In this document: positions 45,548 through 55,001 of the stretch, piece by piece
Layout: each line of letters starts with the position of its first letter
Numbering within the stretch: the stretch's first letter is position 1
Origin: Candidatus Thermochlorobacter aerophilus
GTDB lineage: Bacteria > Bacteroidota > Chlorobiia > Chlorobiales > Thermochlorobacteraceae
Assembly (NCBI GenBank): GCA_002794105.1
Contig: PHFL01000039.1
Location: 87,306 to 151,305 of the forward strand
Length of the DNA stretch: 64,000 nucleotides
Direction: 5' to 3'
Position numbers and translations under genes: made by a program
The notes under the pieces: generated by a model
Database searches by the model: none
What the model saw: the letters and a program-made list of their open reading frames with translations, nothing else
Told to the model about the DNA's origin: nothing

Positions 45548-47542
45548 TTACTTGCGCTGGAATTCCGGTGAGCCAAGAATGATACCGACAATACTTGCCA
45601 GTGTTACTTCTTTGCTCGTCAAAACAGGTGCAACCTCCTCTTGACCTGCTACTGGCTCTTCATGCAGGAATTCTCGGATGGAATCGCTCTCAAACGGCAA
45701 TCCTTCAACATGCTCCTGCATGTCCATTTGCTTTGCTGATGCCGCTGGCAAGGATGTTGAGATTTTTTCCACAAAGGTTGGATTTTGAACGAGTGGCGTG
45801 AGCAATCGCAGTGTCTCGCTCAAATCTCGCTCGGGCATGAGCAATGCAGCGTAGGTTTTTAGCGCCTCTTCAATGGACTCGGGTTCATGATACTGATTGA
45901 GTGCAAAGAGGTCAAACTTTACGCCTTTGATATGTCCGAGGGCAAGATGCAAGCCAAAGTTCATGCGGGCGATGAGTGCGCCAGTGTTCACCCAAAATTC
46001 GGCGCGGTCGGCGTAGCCTGTTGGGGCTTGGCAGGCGTAGAGCGGCTGACCTTGTTTTTCAATCCATTGAGAGAGTTCGCGCGTGTCTGTTACATCCGCA
46101 TCTAAGGCGCGCAGCGCACTGACGACCAATTCAAACGGTGATTTAATCTTTGCACGCCGTGCTTCTTTGCTCCAAAACTCTGGCGATTGCACCATGACTC
46201 GCATCATAGCTTTGATATCGCCATTTGTTTGCAAGAATGTGGTAGCCAGTCTTTCAATCAGCGATGGTGGCGGCATATCGCAAACGAATCGACGTGCCAA
46301 CTTTGTGGCAATAAACTTTGCCGTGGAAGGGTGCGTCGCAAGCATATCAAGCACTTTTTCTCCTTCTTCTTTGCCACCACCTGCTGGGAACACCGTGCCC
46401 AGAATGTGTTTTTCTCCCGCATCGTGCATATCTGGACGAAAAAGAAAATCTCCTTCTTGAATTACGCCGAGAAGTTTGCCGCGCTCAAGACGCTCACGCA
46501 GTCTTTCCGCTCGTTTGCCACGCGGATAGACGCTCCAACCAGTCAGCGCGCGCGCAACTTCCACCACATCTTTTTGCGTGTAACCGCCATCGACGCCCAT
46601 TGTGTGTAGCTCCATAAGTTCGCGAGCATAGTTTTCGTTAATTCCACGTTTTGGGCGCAATTGCTTGATGATGTCAGGTAGTTCGTTTTGCAGGGTTTCC
46701 ATTTCCATTTTCTGTGCGGCGATTGCTGCCTCCAGGCGCTGTGCGATGAGCGGATTTCGCTGATAGCGCTGTAGGCTTTGTGTAAGTGTGGTCGGAGCGC
46801 CTTCTGGGGCGGAAGATTGCGCATTGTCGAGGTAAAGCAGCATGGCAGGGTGTTTTGCCGTTGCTCCCAGTAGGTCACGGAATTTTCCTAATGCGTTGGG
46901 GCGAATCGCATCGCGTTCATAGAGCAGCACGTATCCTTTTGCCTTGTTGTTGGTAATGGACACATTGAAGTGATTGAACCAAAAATCTGTCAGCACTTCT
47001 TCCAGTTGATTTTCGCTATAGACGGCACGCAAAATTTTTTGTGCGCGCAGTTCGCTGATGAGCTCGCGTTGCGGTCTTATGCCTTCTTTTTGATAGTAGT
47101 CCATGATTTTTCGGCGCAGTGCGGCACGATTTTCTTTCGCAGTATCCACTCGCGAAATGATGCCATCGCGATAGGCTTGCGCTAGCAGCACGCCCGGATT
47201 GGGGTAAGTGGAAAGCATTTCTGCACTGCTCATGGTCAGTGTCTTCAGCGACGCAAGTTTTTCGGTCAGTTTTGGGTTTGGCAGGCTGGCGTGGAGCTGC
47301 ATTTCTACCCAGCGTTCTAAGCCCATTTTCACGACTTTCTCCACTTCGCCGGGGCGTGCCCCGAAAGCAAAACGGTCTAAAAGATGCACCGCAGCTTCTC
47401 GTTCAGAGAGACCTGCTTCTCGGTAAGGCAGCTTGAGTGTGGGTTGGCGGTCGTCCGTTTGATTGGGTTTGCTCTCGAAGCTTGTCAGCGTCAGCACCAG
47501 CAGCAGTGCGGCAGTCAGGCGAAAGTAAAGCGTTTTTCTCAT
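45548..47542 (-). CDS. DUF1800 protein
   Basis: 664 residues from the ATG at 47542, which gives a signal peptide (MRKTLYFRLTAALLLVLTLTS); a longer frame to 47650 would add Cys-rich residues of no known kind. The DUF1800 core begins HLLDRFAFGARPGEVEKV and includes NHFNVSITNNKAKGYV, GINENYARELMELHTMGV and ALTGWSVYPRG. Function unknown; the DUF1800-DUF1501 pair is common in Bacteroidota, Planctomycetes and others. The promoter is in the gap to phhB, which is divergent. Confidence 0.93.
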   Translation of the reverse strand: MRKTLYFRLTAALLLVLTLTSFESKPNQTDDRQPTLKLPYREAGLSEREAAVHLLDRFAFGARPGEVEKVVKMGLERWVEMQLHASLPNPKLTEKLASLKTLTMSSAEMLSTYPNPGVLLAQAYRDGIISRVDTAKENRAALRRKIMDYYQKEGIRPQRELISELRAQKILRAVYSENQLEEVLTDFWFNHFNVSITNNKAKGYVLLYERDAIRPNALGKFRDLLGATAKHPAMLLYLDNAQSSAPEGAPTTLTQSLQRYQRNPLIAQRLEAAIAAQKMEMETLQNELPDIIKQLRPKRGINENYARELMELHTMGVDGGYTQKDVVEVARALTGWSVYPRGKRAERLRERLERGKLLGVIQEGDFLFRPDMHDAGEKHILGTVFPAGGGKEEGEKVLDMLATHPSTAKFIATKLARRFVCDMPPPSLIERLATTFLQTNGDIKAMMRVMVQSPEFWSKEARRAKIKSPFELVVSALRALDADVTDTRELSQWIEKQGQPLYACQAPTGYADRAEFWVNTGALIARMNFGLHLALGHIKGVKFDLFALNQYHEPESIEEALKTYAALLMPERDLSETLRLLTPLVQNPTFVEKISTSLPAASAKQMDMQEHVEGLPFESDSIREFLHEEPVAGQEEVAPVLTSKEVTLASIVGIILGSPEFQRK

Positions 47543-47699
47543 CTGCGTGCAATTTATTGAACCACGCTTTAGACACACGCTTTGCACGCACGGTTTAAGG
47601 CACAGGTTTGCGCTGAGCTCGCTGCTGCAGGCGAACTTTTTTAGGCGCAAATTTGCTTTTCATTGCAGAAGTTTTTCACCTACATTTTTCAAAAAACAC

Positions 47700-48017
47700 A
47701 TGACCATGAAAACACCGCTTCTTTCTGACGCTGACATTCAGGCGCGTCTTGCCACGCTCAAAGGTTGGAGCGTAAAGGATAACAAGCTCGAGAAAAAATT
47801 TTCTTTTCCCTACAAGCAGGGCGAGCTCAGTCCATTCATGAAAGGCTTACTGCTCATTGAGCGCATTGCCGCACTGGCAGAAGCGGCTGACCATCATCCC
47901 GATATTCTCTTCACCTATCCAGCGGTAACCGTCCAACTGACCACGCACGATTCAGGCGGACTGACCGAGAAAGATTTTCAACTTGCTCAAAAAATTGATG
48001 CTATCACGGGCGAATAG
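47700..48017 (+). CDS. phhB: Pterin-4a-carbinolamine dehydratase
   Basis: A 105-residue small enzyme that dehydrates 4a-hydroxytetrahydrobiopterin. The catalytic motif is in EAADHHPDILF, preceded by the typical LKGWSVKDNKLEKKF. An ATG at 47706 is an alternative start; the longer frame reaching 47547 runs through the divergent promoter region. In the window there is no aromatic amino acid hydroxylase, so it may serve molybdopterin-like or other pterin use. Confidence 0.92.
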   Translation: MTMKTPLLSDADIQARLATLKGWSVKDNKLEKKFSFPYKQGELSPFMKGLLLIERIAALAEAADHHPDILFTYPAVTVQLTTHDSGGLTEKDFQLAQKIDAITGE

Positions 48018-48027
48018 GTCTGCGACC

Positions 48028-49053
48028 TTACTTGATGAGCATCATCTTTCTTGACTCTGCAAATGCCCCTACTTGCAAGCGGTAGATGTAGATTCCACTT
48101 GCTAAACCTGCTGCATTGAAATGCACTTGGTATGCGCCTGCCGCTTGCTTTGCTTCGACCAATGTTGCCACTTCCCTGCCCAATTCATCATAGACTTTCA
48201 GGCTCACATCCGAAGGCGTCTTCAATTCGTAGCCAATTGTCGTTGTCGGATTGAATGGGTTAGGATAGTTTTGCCACAGTTTGAATGACCGAACTTGCAC
48301 CTGCATCTCTGGCGCACGACTTGCTCCTGCTTGATGAATTGCCACCACCGCATCAAGGTCAAATGAATTGGCAAGGATGCCGCCATCATTTACTCTGTCG
48401 CCAGCATCTGTAATTCGCACATAGTGAATAGAGTCCATTCCTACGACTGCTAAGTCGAAGGCATCTCCGCCACTGAATGGCGAGAGCTGTCCATTTATCA
48501 AGGGCGGTCCGTGGCGCTGTGGATTGGCTGTGCCATTGGTTGGCGTTACACCTGCCAAGCCACGGTAGCGGCGCGGCGAATTGATGGGCAAGGTATCGAT
48601 AACGCTGAAGGGGAACTCCACGAAGCGCTGTCCGTCGCGGCTGACACTCACAATACCTGTTTCCATGAATGCTCGGTTGGTATCACAACCGATGTAGAAC
48701 GCATTTTCAAAGACGATAAAGTCTGGTCCCTCTCGGTCGATAATTGGTCGGCGAAAATACAGGGTGATTTCTCCGCCATCGCCCAGCGAGAGCAACTCTC
48801 TTGGGTCAGCTGAAGGTGCGCAGGGTCGTGCTGTGGAATCTGGTCTGCCCAGCACGCATCTTGGAAAGTGCGGGTTATCTGGTCCAAAGCCTACATTGAA
48901 ATTAGGTCCAAACCGCACCGATACCACGCTATCGGCAAATTGTCCAGCGGCTTCTGCAATGCCCATCAGCGCGCACACGCCCAAACATACTCCCCACTGC
49001 ACGATTTTTGATACGCTGCGTCGGACTGCATCTGTAATTTGGTTTGCATTCAT
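48028..49053 (-). CDS. Secreted T9SS cargo protein, likely third gene of the cobalamin riboswitch operon
   Basis: 341 residues from the ATG at 49053 (the frame opens earlier with TTG). A signal-like segment (VCLGVCALMGIAEAAG) is followed by a beta-rich domain with SVVSVRFGPNFNVGFG, GDGGEITLYFRRPI, GPDFIVFENAFYIGC and GGDAFDLAVVGM. This pattern is known from cell-surface proteins found with BtuB-like transport genes in Bacteroidota. The last 80 residues are a type IX secretion sorting domain: NYPNPFNPTTTIGYEL, VYDELGREVATLV, ending SRKMMLIK. It lies 151 bases after the propeller gene on the same strand. Confidence 0.8.
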   Translation of the reverse strand: MNANQITDAVRRSVSKIVQWGVCLGVCALMGIAEAAGQFADSVVSVRFGPNFNVGFGPDNPHFPRCVLGRPDSTARPCAPSADPRELLSLGDGGEITLYFRRPIIDREGPDFIVFENAFYIGCDTNRAFMETGIVSVSRDGQRFVEFPFSVIDTLPINSPRRYRGLAGVTPTNGTANPQRHGPPLINGQLSPFSGGDAFDLAVVGMDSIHYVRITDAGDRVNDGGILANSFDLDAVVAIHQAGASRAPEMQVQVRSFKLWQNYPNPFNPTTTIGYELKTPSDVSLKVYDELGREVATLVEAKQAAGAYQVHFNAAGLASGIYIYRLQVGAFAESRKMMLIK

Positions 49054-49204
49054 GGCTTTGAGAGTTTTAAGAGTTCTCGAGTTTCTGTGCAAAAGGTATT
49101 TTTATTGCAATAACGGAATTTTATTTTTTAGTAAGGCGCACCTGCACCAAAGGGCGCACTGCACCATGACCTGCCGCCATGGCACAGCACGCCACTTCCG
49201 TTTC

Positions 49205-50575
49205 TCACTTCACCAACATCATTTTCTTCGTTTCCACAAACGAACCAGCTTGCAGACGGTAGAAATACATGCCGCTTGATAAGCCCGTCGCCGTAAAAGG
49301 TACCTGATAGCGCCCCGCAGCTTGCCGACCGCTGACCAGTGTAGCCACTTCTCTGCCGAGTATGTCAAATACCTTCAGACTGACTTCACTGGCAACAGGC
49401 AATGTGTAGGCAATGATTGTCGAGGGGTTGAAGGGGTTCGGATAATTTTGCGCCAATTCAAATCGAGTGGGGCGCTCTGTGCTGCGCTCGGTTGATGCCA
49501 CACCATCTGGACGCAGCGTTACTGGGGTCAGCGAAAGGTAGGGTTGCGTGCTTCCAAGCTGGATTTGCGTTAGGCTGTCAAGTGTGCGGGCGTTGAAGAG
49601 CACCAGTCGTCGATTGCCTCCGGGCGTGGTTCGCACCACAAAGAGCGTATCTCCAAAGCCTAGAAAGAGCGTATCTTCAAAGCCCAGCGTTCCGCCCACG
49701 GCTGGTGGTGTTACCAAAGCCAGCGTTGAAGTGTTGTAGCGTGTTCCATTGCTCAAAATGCCGATACCTTGCGAATTGATTACCACGCCGCTCGGGTTGC
49801 CGCCTACTGCCAGTGTGCCGACCACTTGGTCAGTTGCTGGATTGATAACGCTAACAAAGCCTAAGCTATCGGGACTTCTTGCGCTAAAGAACCCTGTGCA
49901 GACAACATGCAACCGACCTTGTAAATCGGGCTTGATTTCCTGCGGATTGGGACGCACGCGAATCTGGCGTAGCACCGTATCGACAGCTGTATTGATGACA
50001 AACACGGTGCTATCGGGCACAAATGTGCGCTGATTGACCGAGCGCGAGACATAGAGCTTGTTATTTGCAATAAACCCGTTCTGCTGCCCCGGCACAATGC
50101 GAATGGAGCCCGAGAGGGTATTATTTGCCGCATTGAAAATCGTTATGGTAGAGTCTAAAAAGTTGGTGATGTAGGCTTTGTTATCGTTCAAAAATATCAG
50201 GTCGTAGGGGTTCCGACCGTCTGGAATTCGCACAGTGGTGATTGGCAGCGGATTCACGTTATTGACAATGTCGGCGATGTTGATAATCTGCAAGGAATTG
50301 GCGGTGCCGTTGAAATTAGCGCCAGAGTTGACGATGTAGAGCCGATTGTTGCGCACGCGAATCACATTTGCAATTGGTCCAATGGCGGCGACGCTATCGC
50401 GAACCTCGCCCGTGCTCAGGTTGATAAAAGTAAGCGCCTGCGTTGGTGCTGGGTTGGTGGAACTGCCAAAGCCACGAATGGCAAAGAGCAGACGTTGCGG
50501 TTGTGCTTGTCCCCAGCTTGTGCTTACGGCGGCTATCAGCCACAGGTACGCGGCAAGTAGTAAGCGTTTGTTCAT
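49205..50575 (-). CDS. Secreted beta-propeller protein with T9SS sorting domain
   Basis: A 456-residue protein: signal peptide (LLLAAYLWLIAAVSTSWG), a YncE-type seven-blade propeller of about 340 residues with blade repeats such as NDNKAYITNFLDSTITIFN and NPATDQVVGTLAVGGNPSG, then the sorting domain NYPNPFNPSTIIAYTL, FDILGREVATLV, ending TKKMMLVK. This should be displayed on the outer surface. It starts 34 bases after the stop of the riboswitch-controlled gene and shares its fold. Confidence 0.85.
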   Translation of the reverse strand: MNKRLLLAAYLWLIAAVSTSWGQAQPQRLLFAIRGFGSSTNPAPTQALTFINLSTGEVRDSVAAIGPIANVIRVRNNRLYIVNSGANFNGTANSLQIINIADIVNNVNPLPITTVRIPDGRNPYDLIFLNDNKAYITNFLDSTITIFNAANNTLSGSIRIVPGQQNGFIANNKLYVSRSVNQRTFVPDSTVFVINTAVDTVLRQIRVRPNPQEIKPDLQGRLHVVCTGFFSARSPDSLGFVSVINPATDQVVGTLAVGGNPSGVVINSQGIGILSNGTRYNTSTLALVTPPAVGGTLGFEDTLFLGFGDTLFVVRTTPGGNRRLVLFNARTLDSLTQIQLGSTQPYLSLTPVTLRPDGVASTERSTERPTRFELAQNYPNPFNPSTIIAYTLPVASEVSLKVFDILGREVATLVSGRQAAGRYQVPFTATGLSSGMYFYRLQAGSFVETKKMMLVK

Positions 50576-50609
50576 TTTTCCTCCTTTTGACTATGTTGAA
50601 AAAGTTTGG

Positions 50610-51713
50610 TTAGCGTAGAAATGCCATGCTTGATGGATTCAAGCCGGCTTGAAAAGAAAACTTGCGCCGCCCGTTGCGGTCAAAGCAGATGACCTCGCCG
50701 CGCACGACATAGTTGATGGCATCCATGCCGTAGATGTCTCCATTGGTTTCATCGACCTCAATGCTGTAGAGCAAGCGGAAATGACTTGCCTCTATGAAAT
50801 TTTCTCGGATGAATGTTTCAGTGCGTGTATCAAAGAGTGAAATGGCATTTCGTCGTGAGAGATAAGCGGTATCGCCTTTGATGCAAAGATGGTCAATATC
50901 GAATGGCAGCATGGTTTTGACTTGGTCGGTGCGGCTGTCGATAATCATGAGACGCGGGGGCACATCTTGATAATTGCCACGCGAGATGACATAGACATCG
51001 CCTTGCCTGTCGGCAGCGACTGTCGTCGGATTGATGCGCAGCGGGATTCGTTTAATTTCTCGCATAGTCACGGGGTCAATGACCGAGACGGTGCTATCGT
51101 AGTTTGGGAAATCGAGCCCACCTGAATTGGCGACGTAGAGTTTTCCGTTTTGCAGCGCAATGCCTTCTGGATTTCGCCCGACGCGAATGACCTCTATGAC
51201 CGCTCGCCGTGCTGTGTCAATCACGCAGACGGTGCCATCAAAGCAGGTTACAAACAGCCGTCCATTTACCAGTATCATTTGTCGAGGTTGGCGTGCAATT
51301 GAGCCGTTGAAGAGTGGAATGGTGCTTATTGCGCGACCGGTGCGTGCCTCTAAGACTTCAATTTTGCTTGAGACATTGACCAGCACATAGAGCTTATCGC
51401 CTGCCAGCAGAAGGTCGTTGCCTGTATCGCCTAAGGTGCGGCGATTGACCAATTCAAAGAAGTCTGTTATCGCTTTGCTTGAATCGAGTGAGTAGAAGGT
51501 CAGCGTGGAGTTATTGCGCTGAAATAGCCCTTCGTTGAGCACGTATATGCCGCGTGTTGTCACGGGATTGGCTTCTACGGGCTCGGTTGGCATAGGTCGG
51601 CATGTCGAGAGCGCCACGCTCAAGCCGATTGCCACAGCAGCCGTGAAACAGGCACGTAAGGCAAGATGCATGGTCTGCATTTTTGCTAAGAAGTTTTTAG
51701 CGATGACTTTCAT
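50610..51713 (-). CDS. YncE/DUF5074-type beta-propeller lipoprotein under B12 riboswitch (BtuG-like)
   Basis: A 367-residue protein with signal and lipobox (LSVALSTCRPM, Cys as first mature residue). The propeller blades are of the YncE type: LAGDKLYVLVNVSSKIEVL, VNGRLFVTCFDGTVCVID, LQNGKLYVANSGG. It has a strong ribosome site (CAGGAG) and follows a cobalamin riboswitch at 51855-52069. Lipid-anchored surface propellers behind B12 riboswitches are known as BtuG in Bacteroides, which binds cobalamin with high affinity and hands it to BtuB; here the B12 role is inferred from the riboswitch and fold. No sorting domain. Confidence 0.8.
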   Translation of the reverse strand: MKVIAKNFLAKMQTMHLALRACFTAAVAIGLSVALSTCRPMPTEPVEANPVTTRGIYVLNEGLFQRNNSTLTFYSLDSSKAITDFFELVNRRTLGDTGNDLLLAGDKLYVLVNVSSKIEVLEARTGRAISTIPLFNGSIARQPRQMILVNGRLFVTCFDGTVCVIDTARRAVIEVIRVGRNPEGIALQNGKLYVANSGGLDFPNYDSTVSVIDPVTMREIKRIPLRINPTTVAADRQGDVYVISRGNYQDVPPRLMIIDSRTDQVKTMLPFDIDHLCIKGDTAYLSRRNAISLFDTRTETFIRENFIEASHFRLLYSIEVDETNGDIYGMDAINYVVRGEVICFDRNGRRKFSFQAGLNPSSMAFLR

Positions 51714-51854
51714 GAGCTCCTGCCGCCAGAGTTGCTTATGACTTGCACCTTTGCACAGGCGGTTTTGCAGTGCTTCCGTGAAAGTTCATCGCAAAGGTTG
51801 TTGCATTTTTGGCGCGTTGCCAGACGATGTTCCCGTCGTCATTATGGCAAGCAT

Positions 51855-52069
51855 GGTTCGGCAGGTCTCCTGACTCCTTGCGCATCGGTTGAAGTGGCCT
51901 TCCCAAAAGCGTTTTGGGGCGCTTTCAGTGACACACTTCAAATGGTAGCAAGTTACAGTTGCGGGCACAGTTCCCGACTACACCAGTTGCGACGCTCGGC
52001 ACTGGCACGAGCGCGACTTTGGCTTCACGGGATTCCCTATTCTCCCCAACGTTCTTGGGGCACCGAACC
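51855..52069 (-). promoter_or_regulatory. Cobalamin riboswitch
   Basis: Read on the minus strand, the class hallmarks appear in order: P1 GGTTCGG (52063-52069) that pairs with CCGAACC (51855-51861), GGGAATCCCGTGA (52025-52037), the GCCCGCAACTGTAAC block (about 51952-51968), the CACTG B12-box core (51927-51934), GGGAAGGCC (51896-51904) and AGTCAGGAGACCTGCC (51860-51875). The aptamer is complete and closed by a perfect seven-pair P1. It lies 142 bases upstream of the ATG at 51713. It is expected to turn the downstream genes off when B12 is plentiful. The expression platform between 51714 and 51854 is not clear to me. Confidence 0.95.
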
Positions 52070-52245
52070 AGACTTTGAATGAACATTTTCTTAAACGTAG
52101 CATTTTGCGGGCAACTTTGCAAAACAGAATCTCGAGTTGATGCTTCATGAGCAGAGGCTTTGATAAGCTACTTTAGCACAAGTGCTTTGAACTCTATAGC
52201 TTACGCTTCTATCGTTACCACTCTACTGCAACAGGAGGCTTGCTT

Positions 52246-53745
52246 ATGAATGAAGTTTTAGAAAAATACGCTTTGCATCACCGTATTGGTTTGATTTTGG
52301 GAGCGGCTGTCTTTCTTGTGATGCTTGCCTTGCCAGCGCCTGCTCAGATGAGCGCCCCAGCTTGGAAAACCACTGCCCTGACCGCCCTCATGGCAATTTG
52401 GTGGATGAGCGAAGCAGTACCCATTTTTGTCACGGCACTTTTGCCCATCGTGCTTTTGCCCGTGCTTGATATTGCCAGTATCAAGGATGCCACGGCACCA
52501 TATGCCAATCCCATCATTTTTCTTTTCATGGGTGGATTTTTCATTGCATTAGCGATTGAAGCACATGGTTTGCATCGCCGCATCGCGCTGTGGCTTCTCA
52601 CCAAAATCTCACCGCAACCGCCTTACATCGTTGGTGGATTTATGTTAGTTGCTGCTCTAATTTCTATGTGGGTCAGCAATTCCGCAACAACCTTAATGAT
52701 GCTACCGATTGGGCAATCAATTATCGAACTCTTGATGCAAGAAGAAGACGACGAGAGTCTGCGGAAAAACTTCTCGGCATCATTGATGCTCAGCATTGCG
52801 TATTCGTCCAGCATTGGCGGTCTTGGCACGCTGGTCGGCACACCGCCCAATGCGCTTTTTGCCGGATTTATGAATGAGACTTACAAGGTCGAGATAAGTT
52901 TTATGAGGTGGGCTATGCTTGGTGTTCCAGTCGTTGTGCTGTCTCTGCCGCTTGCTTGGCTGGTGATGACTCGCTTTGCTTTTGCGCTTCCCCGCACACC
53001 GCTTCGAGCCAGCCGTCAGGCAATTGCTCTTCAACTTCAGGCGCTGGGTCCAATGACGCGTGGTGAAAAACTTGTTGGCACGGTTTTTATCATTACGGCA
53101 CTTCTATGGATATTTGAGCCTCTTCTGTCGTCAGCTTTTCCTAAAGCTAAGCTCTCTGATGCAGGCATTGCCATTTTTGGTGCCGTGCTACTTTTTCTTC
53201 TGCCAGTTGATTTCAAGGCTGGTCAGTTTGCTTTAGAGCTCAAGCAAGCTAAGAAACTGCCCTACGAAGTATTGATTCTTTTCGGTGGCGGGATTAGTTT
53301 AGCTCAGGCTATTCAGAAGTCTGGGTTGGCGACATTTGTCAGTCAGTCTCTTTCCCACCTGAACGACTTTTCTCTGCTTTTGATGATATTTCTGGTTGCA
53401 CTGGCGGCTATTTTTGCCACTGAGCTTATTGGCAATACTGCCCTTGCTGCGACCATGCTGCCGATTGTTGCACCGATTGCCCTTGCTATGGGCGAGAATC
53501 CAATTTTTCTTTTGCTGCCTGCTACGCTTGGCGTCAGTTGCGCTTTTATGCTTCCTGTTGGCACACCGCCCAATGCAATTGTCTATGCCAGCGGGTATAT
53601 CAACATGCCGCAAATGGCGCGTGCTGGACTCTGGCTGAATGCACTCTTTACAGTGCTCCTTACTTTTCTCGTCTTTTTCTTGGCACCGCTTGTCTTTGAG
53701 GCGCAGTTTGGCACTTTGCCTGAATGGGCAAAAATCCAGAAATAA
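52246..53745 (+). CDS. DASS/SLC13-family sodium-coupled anion transporter
   Basis: A 499-residue membrane protein with about 11 helices. The ATG at 52246 is set by ACAGGAGG seven bases upstream (a TTG two codons earlier is less likely). The family motifs are MWVSNSATTLMMLPI (first SNT signature) and TELIGNTALAATMLPI, where the usual Ser of the second SNT is Gly, and TPPNALFAG and TPPNAIVYASGY. It imports dicarboxylates, sulfate or similar anions with sodium. Single gene, 80 bases upstream of the quinol oxidoreductase cluster. Confidence 0.9.
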   Translation: MNEVLEKYALHHRIGLILGAAVFLVMLALPAPAQMSAPAWKTTALTALMAIWWMSEAVPIFVTALLPIVLLPVLDIASIKDATAPYANPIIFLFMGGFFIALAIEAHGLHRRIALWLLTKISPQPPYIVGGFMLVAALISMWVSNSATTLMMLPIGQSIIELLMQEEDDESLRKNFSASLMLSIAYSSSIGGLGTLVGTPPNALFAGFMNETYKVEISFMRWAMLGVPVVVLSLPLAWLVMTRFAFALPRTPLRASRQAIALQLQALGPMTRGEKLVGTVFIITALLWIFEPLLSSAFPKAKLSDAGIAIFGAVLLFLLPVDFKAGQFALELKQAKKLPYEVLILFGGGISLAQAIQKSGLATFVSQSLSHLNDFSLLLMIFLVALAAIFATELIGNTALAATMLPIVAPIALAMGENPIFLLLPATLGVSCAFMLPVGTPPNAIVYASGYINMPQMARAGLWLNALFTVLLTFLVFFLAPLVFEAQFGTLPEWAKIQK

Positions 53746-53825
53746 CAACTGCGCGGCGCAAAAAAATTTGGTAGTTTGCCGAAAGGCTTTTACCTTTATA
53801 GCAATTGAGAAAGGAGTAATGTAGT

Positions 53826-55001
53826 ATGGACGAATTATTTCCCAGAGTGGACCCAATTCCACTTCCTGCCCCTGTTTGGCTTTTCAAACTTTTGCACATC
53901 GTCACGCTTGGCTTGCACTTTGTTGCCATGGAGATGTTAGTTGGTGGGTTGCTGGTGGTTGCCGCCATGAACCTACTGGCTTTGCGTCAGCCTAAGCATC
54001 CGCTTGCGCTCAGTCGGGCGCAGACTGGGCAAGTGCTTGCCAATCGCATGCCGATTGTGATGACCTATGTCATCAATTTGGGTGTTCCGCCCTTGCTCTT
54101 TACGCAAGTGCTTTATGGGCGCGCCATTTACACCAGCAGCATTCTTATCGGTCTTTTTTGGCTGGCGGTCATCTTTCTTTTGGCGGGCTGTTACTGGCTA
54201 CTGTATCGCACTTCGGCGCGTGCCAGTGCGAACCAGCCTTATTGGCATGTCGCCTTAGCGGCATGGGTGCTGGCAGTGGTCATTGCGCGCATTTACGCCA
54301 CGAACATGACGCTGATGCTGCGTCCAGAAGTGTGGAACGGGCTTTACATCAATTCGCCGCTTGGTGTTCAATTGCCGATGGATGACCCGACCACGACGCC
54401 ACGCTGGCTGTTCATTCTTGCCGGTGGCTTTACGACCGCTGGGTTTTGGCTTCTGTGGCTTGCCCCATCCAACAAACTTTTCTTGGATGTGCAAACCTAC
54501 ATGAGCGGACTTGGCGGAAAACTTGCCAGTATTGCTCTTTTGGCACAAGGCGCTTGTGCTTACTGGGTCGTTAGTGCGCAACCGCCTGCAGTTCAGGATG
54601 CACTTGGTCAAACTCTTTTCACCACTCTTTCTGGCTACGTGTGGGTTGGCTGCGCGGCTTTACTTTTCGCTTTGGCACTCTACAGCAGTCTCCGCCGACA
54701 TCCTTCACGGGTGATTGGTTGGACGGGGTTTGCCGCCACTTGCCTTGCCATGCTTGCCATGACTGCCTTCCGTGATGGACTGCGCGACATTACGCTCCTT
54801 ACCAAAGGCTTTGATGTGTGGGATAGGGTCGTGGTCACGAACTGGTCGGTGGTCGCAATTTTCCTGATTCTGTTTGTCTTAGGGCTCGGTATTATCGGCT
54901 GGCTTTTGACGGTTGTCTTAAAAGCCAAGCCTGTAATTCTGGGCGTTGACCAGAGCATTTTTGAATCTCAATCCAGAGCGGAGGTACACGCCAATGAGTA
55001 A
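53826..55001 (+). CDS. CydA-like multi-helix membrane protein of a Rieske/cytochrome b cluster
   Basis: A 391-residue protein with nine or so membrane helices. The N-terminus has a His in a helix followed by Gly-rich turn (WLFKLLHIVTLGLHFVAMEM, then VGGLLVV), and the protein encoded at 56635 has the same pattern (IISIIHVLVSQFAVGGG). Both resemble the cytochrome bd subunit I scaffold with its heme-ligand His near residue 19-25. This one has no heme c motif. Ribosome site GAAAGGAG. Its stop overlaps the Rieske gene start by eight bases, so it belongs to that complex. The heme content is inferred. Confidence 0.65.
   Translation: MDELFPRVDPIPLPAPVWLFKLLHIVTLGLHFVAMEMLVGGLLVVAAMNLLALRQPKHPLALSRAQTGQVLANRMPIVMTYVINLGVPPLLFTQVLYGRAIYTSSILIGLFWLAVIFLLAGCYWLLYRTSARASANQPYWHVALAAWVLAVVIARIYATNMTLMLRPEVWNGLYINSPLGVQLPMDDPTTTPRWLFILAGGFTTAGFWLLWLAPSNKLFLDVQTYMSGLGGKLASIALLAQGACAYWVVSAQPPAVQDALGQTLFTTLSGYVWVGCAALLFALALYSSLRRHPSRVIGWTGFAATCLAMLAMTAFRDGLRDITLLTKGFDVWDRVVVTNWSVVAIFLILFVLGLGIIGWLLTVVLKAKPVILGVDQSIFESQSRAEVHANE

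Noticed and set aside
51732..52082. 116-codon plus-strand frame upstream of the DASS transporter
   Set aside because: It lies antisense over the cobalamin riboswitch, whose conserved blocks explain the sequence.
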